Below the pieces are notes generated by a model that ran no database searches, was not told where the DNA came from, and was given only the letters and a program-made list of their open reading frames with translations. From NCBI GenBank assembly GCA_001899715.1, contig MKWI01000033.1, positions 1-59,529 on the forward strand: a DNA stretch of 59,529 nt, given 5' to 3'. This document shows positions 33,000-41,880 of the stretch, one piece after another (the first letter of the stretch is position 1; every line of letters starts with the position of its first letter). The position numbers were made by a program, and so were the translations under genes. The stretch is from Sphingobium sp. 66-54 (GTDB lineage: Bacteria > Pseudomonadota > Alphaproteobacteria > Sphingomonadales > Sphingomonadaceae).

Positions 33000-33509
33000 A
33001 TGAGGGACAAAGGCGTGAAGCGCAGCAAATGGGCCGTGTTGATTATTGGACTGGCGGCTTGCGGAGCCGGCCTTGCCATCGCACAGACGGACGAACAACC
33101 AGCCGATCACACGCAGGATACCGCCTGGCACAACCAGCAGATGTTGGCGCTGGCCAAACTCAGGCCGGCAGATGGCTGGCAAACCGCGGACGGCGGACTG
33201 CGCTGGCGTCGGGTAAAAGGGGATGGCAGCGGTGCACATCCGAGCATTGAGGATGTGGTGACGCTGCATTATGCCGGTACGCTGATCGACGGCACGGAGT
33301 TCGACAGCTCCTATACGCGCGGCCGCCCAGCCACCTTCCCACTCGCCGGGCTGATCCCGGCCTGGCAGATGGCCGTACCGATGATGGGCATTGGCGACAC
33401 GATCGAGATCGCCGTGCCGTCCGATCTTGCCTATGGGCCGCGCGGCGCAGGCCCCATTCCGGGCGGGGCGACGTTGTTTTTCAAGATCGAGTTGCTCGGT
33501 ATTCAGTGA
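33000..33509 (+). CDS. FKBP-type peptidyl-prolyl isomerase, exported
   Basis: The 169-residue product has an N-terminal hydrophobic signal (WAVLIIGLAACGAGLAIAQ) and a complete FKBP domain: VTLHYAGTLIDGTEFDSSY, FPLAGLIPAWQMAVPMMGIG, and AYGPRGAGPIPGGATLFFKIELLGI. It probably assists folding in the periplasm. The ATG at 33000 begins the signal peptide. A GCGGGA/TCCCGC stem followed by TTT (33521-33556) may be its terminator. Confidence 0.88.
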   Translation: MRDKGVKRSKWAVLIIGLAACGAGLAIAQTDEQPADHTQDTAWHNQQMLALAKLRPADGWQTADGGLRWRRVKGDGSGAHPSIEDVVTLHYAGTLIDGTEFDSSYTRGRPATFPLAGLIPAWQMAVPMMGIGDTIEIAVPSDLAYGPRGAGPIPGGATLFFKIELLGIQ

Positions 33510-33520
33510 GCTTCGAACAG

Positions 33521-33556
33521 GCGGGATCCGCGCTCGTGCTGAACCGGTCCCGCTTT
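33521..33556 (+). terminator. Weak terminator after FKBP gene
   Basis: GCGGGA (33521-33526) pairs with TCCCGC (33548-33553) and is followed by TTT. The loop is long and the T-tract short, so it is only a possible terminator. Confidence 0.3.
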
Positions 33557-33761
33557 GTCACGGACGCCTGCACGGCACTCCGTCTTCCACGAGGGGAGCG
33601 GACGTAATCCAACGCCAGTCTGTTCCTCCCGGAGACGATTTCGAAAGTAGCTGCATTTATAGGATGGTCCTGCTCCGGCTTATATCGGCAGCAACACGCG
33701 GGGGCGCCTTGCCAACAGGGAACTCTTGTTGCAAACGCGAACAGCGTCGAGGAGTGTTTTG

Positions 33762-34898
33762 ATGCGGAAGATCGCCATGATCGGCACAGGTTATGTTGCC
33801 GATTATTATGCCGCTTCGTTGCGCACCTTTCCCGATATCGCGGTTGTCGCCTGCTATGATCGCGATCCGGCACGGCTCCAGCAGTTTTGCGCGCATTGGG
33901 GACTGTTGGCAGTCGATAGCATCGAGGCGGCGCTCGCAAGCGATGCCACGCTGGTGCTCAACCTGACCAATCCGCACGAGCATTTCGCCGTCAGCCGGGC
34001 AGCGCTCGACGCCGGCAAGCATGTCTATTCCGAGAAGCCGTTAGCCACGACCATGGATGAGGCACACGCTTTGCATCGCTTGGGCGGGGAACTGGGTTTG
34101 CAAATCGGCTCGGCCCCATGCAGTCTGCTCGGCCAAAGTGCGCAAACGCTGCGCCAAGCTATTGAGACCGGCGCTATTGGCACACCGCGCCTCGTCTATG
34201 CGGAACTGGACGACGATTTCATCAGCCAGGCACCCGTCGCCCGCTGGCACAGCGCCTCGGGCGCACCATGGCCGATCGAGGACGAACTCAAGGTGGGCTG
34301 CACGCTCGAACATGCCGGCTATTACCTGACCTGGCTCATGGACATGTTCGGGCCGGTCGAGACGGTGGTGAGCGCCTCTGCCCATATCGGCGAGGTGGCT
34401 CATCTTATCCCGGAGCCGGCCGCGCCGGACTATTCCAGTGCGACCCTGTTCTTCGAGAGCGGCATGGTTGCGCGGCTGACATGCAGCATCATCGCCCCAC
34501 ACGACCACCGCCTGCGCATCTTCGGAGACCGGGGCATCGCCGAGGTGGCCCGCGCCTGGGATAATCAGGCACCGGTGCGCGTGCGCAAACGCCTGGTGCT
34601 CCGGCGCAAACTGATGAACAGCCCGGTCGCACCCAAGGTCAAGCCAGGCGCATGGACGGCGCACCCTTTCGTCGACCGCAAGCAGGCTGCGATGAACTTC
34701 ATGCTTGGACCCGCAGAGATGCTGGACGCCATCGAGGCAGGACGCCCGAGCAAGCTGGGTCGCGACTTCGCCCTGCATTTGACGGAGGTAACACTCGCCA
34801 TCCAGAATGCCGGCCGGACGACGGGCGCCCAGACGATGACCACACGCTTCAAGCGAACGGCACCCGTACGCTGGACCGGCACGCGGACGGAGACCTGA
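33762..34898 (+). CDS. Gfo/Idh/MocA-family oxidoreductase
   Basis: The 378-residue NAD(P)-dependent sugar dehydrogenase-type enzyme has an N-terminal Rossmann fold (KIAMIGTGYVADYYAASL) and the family motif EKPLATTMDEAHAL (the catalytic Lys). GAGGAG lies before the ATG at 33762. It is followed after 3 bp by a second family member and then a glycosyltransferase, which suggests modification of a sugar precursor for a surface glycan (inference). The substrate is unknown. Confidence 0.85.
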   Translation: MRKIAMIGTGYVADYYAASLRTFPDIAVVACYDRDPARLQQFCAHWGLLAVDSIEAALASDATLVLNLTNPHEHFAVSRAALDAGKHVYSEKPLATTMDEAHALHRLGGELGLQIGSAPCSLLGQSAQTLRQAIETGAIGTPRLVYAELDDDFISQAPVARWHSASGAPWPIEDELKVGCTLEHAGYYLTWLMDMFGPVETVVSASAHIGEVAHLIPEPAAPDYSSATLFFESGMVARLTCSIIAPHDHRLRIFGDRGIAEVARAWDNQAPVRVRKRLVLRRKLMNSPVAPKVKPGAWTAHPFVDRKQAAMNFMLGPAEMLDAIEAGRPSKLGRDFALHLTEVTLAIQNAGRTTGAQTMTTRFKRTAPVRWTGTRTET

Positions 34899-34901
34899 TC
34901 C

Positions 34902-35951
34902 ATGGCGGACGACGTGCGTTTCGGCATTCTGGGCACGGGCCATATGGCCCAAACCTTCGCGGCCGCGCTGACGTCAGTAGATGGTGTCGCGCTGGCGGGC
35001 TTCTGCTCACGCGATGAAGAGCGCGCCAAGACCTTCTCCACCTATTTCGGCGCGCCCGTCCACTTCGCGACACTGGCCGATCTGCTCGCCGATCCGGCAG
35101 TCGACGCCCTCTACATCGCCCACGACAGCGCCAACCATGCCGAGAGCGCCATCGCCGGGCTCGAAGCAGGCAAGGCAGTGCTGTGTGAGAAACCATGCGG
35201 GATCGACGCCGCACAGGCGCGCGCCATCGCCGCTACCGCCGAACGGACCGGTAAGCTTTTCATGGAAGCGATTCCGACTCCATTTCTCCCCGCCGTAACG
35301 GAAGCCATCACGGCAGCGCAGTCGGGTGAATTGGGCATGCTTCGGCGGTTCTCCGCGAATTTCGGCTATCCGGCGAGCCCGCAATCCCACCCGGCCTGCT
35401 TTGCAGCGGCAGGCGGCGGCGTATTGCTCGATCGCGCCATCTACCCGGTGACGCTGGCACTGTTAACGATGGAACCGGTTCGCGACGTGCACGCCATTGT
35501 CACGCATGATGAAGGGGGGATCGCGGTGGAAGCCTGGATCACGCTGCTCCATGATAGCGGCGCTACCTCCTCGCTCGGTGCCTCCTTCCTCTCCGAACTG
35601 GACAACAGGCTCAGCATCGCCGGAACCATGGGCTCCGCTTTCGTGGAAGGACCGTTTCTTGCCGCGGAGCGCTTCGCCATTACGCGCTACGGCGCTCCAA
35701 CACGATCCGCACCGGAAGCCGGCGGATTGGTAGCACGGCTAAAACGCAAGCCGATCTTGCGCCGCACCATGGCCATCGCACGGGCTGCCCGCATGCCCTA
35801 TCGTTCTTATGGCACGAGTATCTATGCCGGCGAAATCGCTCACTTTCGTGATCTGATGCGGGAGGGGAAACGCGCAAGCCACCTTCTCCCACCTGCTCTC
35901 TCCATCGCGGCCCTTGAGATCCTCGACCGGGCGAAGGCTCAAGCTTCATGA
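34902..35951 (+). CDS. Gfo/Idh/MocA-family oxidoreductase, second copy
   Basis: The 349-residue product has FGILGTGHMAQTFAAALTSV, CEKPCGIDAAQARAI with the EKP Lys and a typical C-terminal alpha/beta domain. It starts 3 bp after its neighbour and shares its last 4 bp (ATGA) with the glycosyltransferase gene, so the three genes form one tightly coupled operon. The two oxidoreductases are clearly diverged and may act on successive steps. Confidence 0.85.
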   Translation: MADDVRFGILGTGHMAQTFAAALTSVDGVALAGFCSRDEERAKTFSTYFGAPVHFATLADLLADPAVDALYIAHDSANHAESAIAGLEAGKAVLCEKPCGIDAAQARAIAATAERTGKLFMEAIPTPFLPAVTEAITAAQSGELGMLRRFSANFGYPASPQSHPACFAAAGGGVLLDRAIYPVTLALLTMEPVRDVHAIVTHDEGGIAVEAWITLLHDSGATSSLGASFLSELDNRLSIAGTMGSAFVEGPFLAAERFAITRYGAPTRSAPEAGGLVARLKRKPILRRTMAIARAARMPYRSYGTSIYAGEIAHFRDLMREGKRASHLLPPALSIAALEILDRAKAQAS

Positions 35952-37201
35952 GAATTGCCTATCTGCTCAATGCCTACCCCATGACGAGCACCACCTTCAT
36001 CCGGCGTGAAATCGAGGCGGTGGAAGCGCTGGGGCAGCCTGTCCGCCGTTTTGCCCTGCGCCATTGGGACAGCGCACTGGTCGATCCGGACGATATCGCG
36101 GAGCAGAAACGCACTCATTATATCCTGACCGGCAACAAAGCTGCGCTGGCGCGGGACAGCGTGCTGACCATCCTGCGCCACCCGCTGCGTTTTATGGCGC
36201 TGCTACCACTCTGGTGGCGCGTCTGGCGCAACGCGAACCGCAAGTTCGTGCAGCATGTCGCCTATCTCGCCGAGGGATTGGCCTTTTACAGGCGCACGGC
36301 AGCGCTCGGCATCGACCACGTCCACACCCATTTCTCGACCAACGCAACGACCGTAGCGATGTTCGCCCGGCGCATGGGCGGCGCGCCCTACAGCTTCACG
36401 GTACACGGCCCGGATGAGTTGGTGCCCGGCGAGCCGGCCCGCCTGTCGCTCCGCGAAAAAGCGCACGAGGCTGCCTTCGTCGTCGCCATCACCGGCTATT
36501 GCCGTGACCGCATTGCACAGGAGGCACCGAACGATGCGGGCAAGATCCGCATCATTCCTTGCGGTATCGACATGGACGATTTCCCCTTCGATCCCATGCC
36601 ACCTGAGAGCGCTCGTATCGTCTGTATCGGCCGGCTCTGCGCCAACAAGGGACAGACTCATATCCCACCCGCTGTTGCGGCGGTGGCGGCGGAGTTTCCC
36701 GAACTGGTGGTCGAACTGATCGGTGGAGGCGAGGACGAGCCGGCAATCCGTGAGGCAATCGCCCGGCACGGGGTCGAACGGCAGGTCGTGCTGCACGGCT
36801 GGGGCAGCAATGCCTATGTGCGCGAACAGCTTGAGGCAGGCCGCGCGATGCTGTTGCCGAGCTACGCCGAGGGCCTGCCGATCGGCATCATGGAAGCGCT
36901 GGCGATCGGGCGGCCGGTGCTCACCACGCGGATCGCAGGGATCCCTGAGCTGGTCGACGAAGGGTGCGGCTGGATTTTCGAACCCGGCGACGAGGCCGCC
37001 ATTACCGAAGCGCTGCGCGGCATTATGCGTGCTTCAAGGGACGAACGCGCCGCAATGGGCGCGGAGGGGCGCCGCCGCGTGGAGGAACGCCATGACCGGC
37101 GCAAGTCGGCGGGGGCGTTGCTCGCCGCATTCATAGCGATGTCCGGCAAACCGGCCTTGGCGAAGGCCGAACCCGCCGAACAGGCCGAGGCTCCAATATA
37201 G
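35948..37201 (+). CDS. GT4-type glycosyltransferase
   Basis: The 417-residue GT-B enzyme has an N-terminal acceptor domain (TSTTFIRREIEAVEALGQPV, HVHTHFSTNATTVAMFARRM) and a donor domain with CIGRLCANKGQ, PSYAEGLPIGIMEALAIGRP (the E-x7-E motif) and RRVEERHDRRKSA. It resembles WcaL/colanic-acid-type GT4 enzymes that use nucleotide sugars for exopolysaccharide. It is translationally coupled to the oxidoreductase upstream. The acceptor and sugar are unknown. Confidence 0.86.
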   Translation: MRIAYLLNAYPMTSTTFIRREIEAVEALGQPVRRFALRHWDSALVDPDDIAEQKRTHYILTGNKAALARDSVLTILRHPLRFMALLPLWWRVWRNANRKFVQHVAYLAEGLAFYRRTAALGIDHVHTHFSTNATTVAMFARRMGGAPYSFTVHGPDELVPGEPARLSLREKAHEAAFVVAITGYCRDRIAQEAPNDAGKIRIIPCGIDMDDFPFDPMPPESARIVCIGRLCANKGQTHIPPAVAAVAAEFPELVVELIGGGEDEPAIREAIARHGVERQVVLHGWGSNAYVREQLEAGRAMLLPSYAEGLPIGIMEALAIGRPVLTTRIAGIPELVDEGCGWIFEPGDEAAITEALRGIMRASRDERAAMGAEGRRRVEERHDRRKSAGALLAAFIAMSGKPALAKAEPAEQAEAPI

Positions 37202-37448
37202 AAGCCCTCCGTTGGCAGGACACCGCTGGGCTGATGGGACATCGCATCGGCCACATGATCCGCCTGCTGTGTCGTCAATAGACGAGATCGAGGAAGAGCT
37301 TCGCTTGGGCTGCGTCCATCGTCAGGGCGCGTCTAGCGTTCACGATCTTTGCCGAGAGCGGCGCAGGGGCGGCGCCAGCCTCAATGCAACGGGGCGGAAC
37401 GACCGATGCCGCTCCGCCTCGCCAATGCCTATATTGCTGCGATACCGA

Positions 37449-38714
37449 TCAGGCGGCGTCGCCCGCCTTGCGCTTTTCGGCGAAGACGCGGACCGGGTCC
37501 TTGCGGCCCTCCACCACGTCCTTGTCGACCACCACCTCGGTCACGCCCTCCATGGTCGGCAGATCGAACATGGTATCGAGCAGGATCGCCTCGATGATCG
37601 AGCGCAGGCCGCGCGCACCGGTCTTTCGCTCGATTGCCCGCTGGGCGATGGCGGTCAGGGCTTCCTCGGTGAAGGTCAGCTCCACCTGCTCCAGCTCGAA
37701 CAGCTTGCCATATTGCTTGACCAGCGCGTTCTTGGGCTCGGTAAGGATCTTGACCAGCGCCGCGATATCCAGATCCTCCAGCGTCGCGATCACCGGCAGG
37801 CGACCGACGAACTCGGGGATAAGGCCGAACTTGAGCAGGTCCTCCGGCTCGCTCTGCCGCAGCAACTCACCGGTGCGGCGCTCCTCCGGCGCGGCGACAT
37901 GTGCGCCGAAGCCGATGGACTTGCCCTCAAGCCGGTCGCCGATGATCTTCTCCAGCCCCGCGAAGGCGCCGCCACAGATGAACAGGATGTTGGTGGTGTC
38001 GACCTGAAGGAACTCCTGCTGCGGATGCTTGCGTCCGCCCTGCGGCGGCACGGAAGCTGTGGTACCTTCCATGAGCTTCAGCAGCGCCTGCTGCACGCCC
38101 TCACCCGACACATCGCGCGTGATCGAGGGATTCTCGGCCTTGCGGCTGATTTTGTCGATCTCGTCGATATAGACGATTCCGCGCTGCGCCTTCTCGACAT
38201 TATAGTCGCTGGCCTGCAACAGTTTGAGAATGATGTTCTCGACATCTTCACCGACATAGCCCGCCTCGGTCAGCGTCGTGGCGTCGGCCATGGTGAAGGG
38301 TACGTCGAACGTCTTGGCGAGCGTCTGCGCAAGCAAGGTCTTGCCGCAGCCGGTCGGGCCGATCAGCAGGATGTTGGACTTGGCCAGCTCGACGTCACCC
38401 GCCTTGCCGCCATGATCGAGCCGCTTGTAGTGATTATGTACCGCAACCGAGAGCACGCGCTTGGCCCGCTCCTGCCCGATCACATAGTCGCTCAGCACAT
38501 TGCAGATCGCCTGCGGAGTCGGCGTGCCGCCATCCTTGCGGCCGACGAGCCCGCCCTTGGTTTCCTCACGGATGATGTCGTTGCACAGCTCGACACACTC
38601 GTCGCAGATGAACACCGTCGGCCCTGCGATGAGCTTACGCACCTCATGCTGCGACTTTCCGCAGAATGAGCAGTAAAGTGTGCTTTTAGAATCAGATCCG
38701 GTAAGCTTGGTCAT
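37449..38714 (-). CDS. clpX: ATP-dependent Clp protease ATP-binding subunit ClpX
   Basis: The 421-residue AAA+ unfoldase has the N-terminal zinc-binding domain (CSFCGKSQ...CDECVELC), Walker [13 protein letters not shown], pore motif [10 protein letters not shown], Walker [10 protein letters not shown], and the C-terminal sensor region. It pairs with ClpP to degrade ssrA-tagged and regulatory proteins. The gene follows clpP on the same strand with 221 bp between, enough for its own promoter. Confidence 0.97.
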   Translation of the reverse strand: MTKLTGSDSKSTLYCSFCGKSQHEVRKLIAGPTVFICDECVELCNDIIREETKGGLVGRKDGGTPTPQAICNVLSDYVIGQERAKRVLSVAVHNHYKRLDHGGKAGDVELAKSNILLIGPTGCGKTLLAQTLAKTFDVPFTMADATTLTEAGYVGEDVENIILKLLQASDYNVEKAQRGIVYIDEIDKISRKAENPSITRDVSGEGVQQALLKLMEGTTASVPPQGGRKHPQQEFLQVDTTNILFICGGAFAGLEKIIGDRLEGKSIGFGAHVAAPEERRTGELLRQSEPEDLLKFGLIPEFVGRLPVIATLEDLDIAALVKILTEPKNALVKQYGKLFELEQVELTFTEEALTAIAQRAIERKTGARGLRSIIEAILLDTMFDLPTMEGVTEVVVDKDVVEGRKDPVRVFAEKRKAGDAA

Positions 38715-38935
38715 TCAATGCCTTCCTGGGTCCGGCCGGCGCAGCGCGCCGTTGATCCGAACGGTTTGGCCCAGCCCTATCCTAGACCGGGTCACTGCCA
38801 CCCGACAAGTAGCCATAATGTGGCCGATCAGCGTAAACTTACCGTTGCGCACAGACTATCTCGTCCTGCGAGAGACATGGTGGCTGACCGCCATATTGCA
38901 ACGGTCCGTCCATTTCCAACGGGCGGCCCGCCGGA

Positions 38936-39571
38936 TCAGGCTCCACCCTCCTCGGCAACACTCGGCCGCTTGTCATAGACCTGGTCGACCAGACCGAACG
39001 CCTTGGCCTCATCGGCTTCCAGGAAGGTATCGCGGTCCATGGCCGTCTCGATCTTGTCGAGGGACTGGCCGGTATATTTGACGTAAAGATCATTGAGACG
39101 CCGGCGGATCCGCAGAATCTCCTTGGCCTGGATCTCAATATCGGACGCCATGCCCTGCGCACCACCGGAGGGCTGATGGATCATGATCCGCGCATTGCTG
39201 AGCGCGAAACGCATGCCCGGCTCACCCGCCGCGAGCAGGAAACTGCCCATCGAAGCAGCCTGGCCGATGCATACCGTGCCGACCTTGGGACGGATATACT
39301 GCATGGTATCGTGGATCGCCATGCCGCTCGTCACCACGCCGCCGGGCGAGTTGATATACATCCAGATATCCTTCTTGGGATTCTCGGATTCGAGGAACAG
39401 CAATTGGGCAACGATCAGCGAGGCCATATGGTCCTCGACCTGGCCGGTCACGAAGATGATCCGCTCCCGCAAGAGGCGCGAAAAGATGTCGAAGCTGCGC
39501 TCGCCGCGATTCGACTGCTCGATGACGATGGGAACGAGTGCGCCGAGCGGATCGAAGGGAGTATCGGTCAT
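38936..39571 (-). CDS. clpP: ATP-dependent Clp protease proteolytic subunit ClpP
   Basis: The 211-residue serine protease has the catalytic triad: Ser in [14 protein letters not shown], His in [15 protein letters not shown], and Asp in [20 protein letters not shown]. It begins [23 protein letters not shown], which is typical of alphaproteobacterial ClpP. Tig, usually immediately upstream, is about 2.3 kb away here. Confidence 0.97.
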   Translation of the reverse strand: MTDTPFDPLGALVPIVIEQSNRGERSFDIFSRLLRERIIFVTGQVEDHMASLIVAQLLFLESENPKKDIWMYINSPGGVVTSGMAIHDTMQYIRPKVGTVCIGQAASMGSFLLAAGEPGMRFALSNARIMIHQPSGGAQGMASDIEIQAKEILRIRRRLNDLYVKYTGQSLDKIETAMDRDTFLEADEAKAFGLVDQVYDKRPSVAEEGGA

Positions 39572-39630
39572 GGGGGTCTTTCGTTGTTGGCTTCAGGCGG
39601 CTGCCTACATCGGACGTTTGGCCGGAGACT

Positions 39631-40809
39631 TCAAGGTGCTCCCGGCGCAACCGGGATCGGCACGGACGCGGACCTTCTCTCCGGCCACCGACGCACGAAG
39701 CGTTGTCCCGGCAACTCGACGAAGTTGTAACTGAGCCAGGAGGCGCAGATGACGATGCCAAGGAACAGGACGCTCATCATGTCGCCGAACAATGCACCAC
39801 CGCCGACGCTGTTATGGCCGCCAACATGCTGCACGAGGTCCAGCCCCGTAACCCTCTCTAAAAGGCTGAGACCATTGACGAACCGATATAGGAGAAAGCC
39901 GTGGATCATATAGATCGAATAGGAAAGGATCCCGACGAGTGCGAAGGGTGCGCACTTCAGCAATCTGCTGATAAAGCCGGCTTCACGGGAGAAGACCAGC
40001 ACCGCCAGGAAGAACACTAAGGGTGCTGCCAAGGACAACGGTCCTGCACCGGCAGACCAGACGAAAACAATTACGCCGATAGCAACCGCCATCTCAATGA
40101 GATGGTCGCCCCAACGGCCGGGACGCAAACGCGCCACCCGATCCGCCATCTGCCAGCCCAGGATGCCCAGCGAGAAGCCGAACAAGCAGCGAAGCAATGC
40201 GCCATCGTGAAAGACATTTATGGAACGATCGGTAAGCTGGCTCAGCACTAACGGCGCAACGATGGCGATCAGCAGACAGACCGGTATCATGAACCGGAAT
40301 GCATAGCGCAACAGCAAAGCGAAGATGAGGTAGGTCCAGATTTCTGCGGCAATCGACCAGCTCGGTCCGTTCCATGGTGTGCCGTCGGGGCCGAAAAATA
40401 TCTGAACGAGCAGCAGCGAATAACCGAGAAGCGGTAGCGAAAACGCTCCTTCGAATGGTTCCCGGTCTGCCATACCATGCATGAATAGGGCAAAAATGAT
40501 TTCGAAGCCGAGAAACGCCATCAGCACAACGAAATGCAGCGGATAAACGCGCCCCAGCCGCAGCCACATGAAACGCCGGATGGAAAAGCCCTCCGCCAAA
40601 CGTAGCCCGTAGCTGGAACCGATCACGAAACCTGACAGCACGAAAAAGAAATCGACGAACAGAAAGCTGTTCCGCACGACGGGAAGAGCGCTGATATGGC
40701 CTTGCGTAATAAAATGGAGCAGGACAACCATGCACGCACAAACGCCGCGCAGGCTATCCAGCACGACATAGCGATGCTTCGGCTTGGCCGCTTCCAAGAT
40801 CATATGCAC
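39631..40809 (-). CDS. Acyltransferase-3 family membrane protein (OafA/YrhL-like)
   Basis: The 392-residue product has about ten membrane helices. Family marks are YVVLDSLRGVCACMVVLLHF near the N-terminus and VDFFFVLSGFVIGSSYGLRL. Such enzymes O-acetylate surface polysaccharide or lipid sugars. It sits between clpP and a GtrB-like glycosyltransferase, on the same strand as both. The specific substrate is unknown. Confidence 0.85.
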   Translation of the reverse strand: MHMILEAAKPKHRYVVLDSLRGVCACMVVLLHFITQGHISALPVVRNSFLFVDFFFVLSGFVIGSSYGLRLAEGFSIRRFMWLRLGRVYPLHFVVLMAFLGFEIIFALFMHGMADREPFEGAFSLPLLGYSLLLVQIFFGPDGTPWNGPSWSIAAEIWTYLIFALLLRYAFRFMIPVCLLIAIVAPLVLSQLTDRSINVFHDGALLRCLFGFSLGILGWQMADRVARLRPGRWGDHLIEMAVAIGVIVFVWSAGAGPLSLAAPLVFFLAVLVFSREAGFISRLLKCAPFALVGILSYSIYMIHGFLLYRFVNGLSLLERVTGLDLVQHVGGHNSVGGGALFGDMMSVLFLGIVICASWLSYNFVELPGQRFVRRWPERRSASVPIPVAPGAP

Positions 40810-40906
40810 ACATTCCCACGTCGGTCGTAGGCTGAGGCACCCGCACTACCGTTGCTCATGGGGTGATTGAAAGAGCATTCACCTTATTTTGTCGAAGAAC
40901 CAGACC

Positions 40907-41869
40907 TTATGGCCGCGGCGCCGGGTGAGACAGATAGGCCAGCCGCTTTATTTCCTGGCGGCCGCGCGTGACGGTATCGAGGATGAGACCGGTCATGAAG
41001 TTGAGCGCGGCGAGGATACCGAGACCCACAATGCCGATCACCGTGGGGAAACGCGGCACGAGATGCGTCTCCAGATAGGTGACGACCACCGGAATGCCGA
41101 GGAGGATGCCAACAGCGCCGACGAAGGCACCGATATAGCCGTAGAACCACAGCGGTCGCTCGACGCGGTAGAGCTGGATCATCGTGCGCAGGATGCGCCA
41201 GCCGTCGCGGAAGGTGCTGAGCTTGGACTGGGAGCCCTCTGGCCGCGCGGCATAAGCGGTGACGATCTCGCCCACCGGCATGCGCAGTTCAAGCGCATGA
41301 ACGGACATTTCCGTCTCGATCTCGAAACCGGCCGAGAGCACCGGGAAGCTCTTGACGAACCGCCGGGAAAAAACGCGATATCCCGACAGGATATCGGTGA
41401 AGCTCCGGCCGAACAGCCGCCGCAGCAGGCCGGTCAGCACGCGGTTGCCGAGCCGATGGCCACGGCGATAGGCGCTCTCCACCTCGGACTTGCGGGCGCC
41501 CACGACCATGTCGAGATTGTCCGCCAGCATCGCCGCGATCAGTGCAGGCGCGGCGGCCGCTTCATAGGTCGCATCGCCATCCGCCATGACATAGATGTCG
41601 GCGTCCACGTCCGCGAACATGCGGCGCACGACATGGCCCTTGCCCTGCTGGCGGACGCGGCGGACGACAGCCCCGGCAACCGTCGCAATCTCGCTGGTGC
41701 CATCTGAACTATTGTTATCGAACACGTAGATCGTAGCACCCGGGAGCGCGCCGGCGAACTGCGCCACCGTCTCCCCGATCGCCGCTGCCTCATTGTAGCA
41801 GGGCAGCAGCACGGCGATGCGCAACGTGTCCGGCAGGGCGTGCCGGATGGGGAGTTGCGCATCGGCCAT
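40907..41869 (-). CDS. GT2 glycosyltransferase, GtrB/DPM-like
   Basis: The 320-residue product has a GT-A domain, AVLLPCYNEAAAIGETV, then VFDNNSSDGTSEI and VMADGDATYEA with the Asp-containing metal site, and two C-terminal membrane helices (FVGAVGILLGIPVVVTYL; GIVGLGILAALNFMTGLIL). This matches polyprenyl-phosphate sugar transferases, which load a sugar on undecaprenyl phosphate for glycan modification. It lies 11 bp downstream of tig on the same strand; a role together with the acyltransferase is inferred. Confidence 0.87.
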   Translation of the reverse strand: MADAQLPIRHALPDTLRIAVLLPCYNEAAAIGETVAQFAGALPGATIYVFDNNSSDGTSEIATVAGAVVRRVRQQGKGHVVRRMFADVDADIYVMADGDATYEAAAAPALIAAMLADNLDMVVGARKSEVESAYRRGHRLGNRVLTGLLRRLFGRSFTDILSGYRVFSRRFVKSFPVLSAGFEIETEMSVHALELRMPVGEIVTAYAARPEGSQSKLSTFRDGWRILRTMIQLYRVERPLWFYGYIGAFVGAVGILLGIPVVVTYLETHLVPRFPTVIGIVGLGILAALNFMTGLILDTVTRGRQEIKRLAYLSHPAPRP

Positions 41870-41880
41870 GAGCGTTTGGG

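Noticed and set aside
37212..38669. 485-codon plus-strand frame opposite clpX
   Set aside because: Antisense shadow of clpX; no independent family match.
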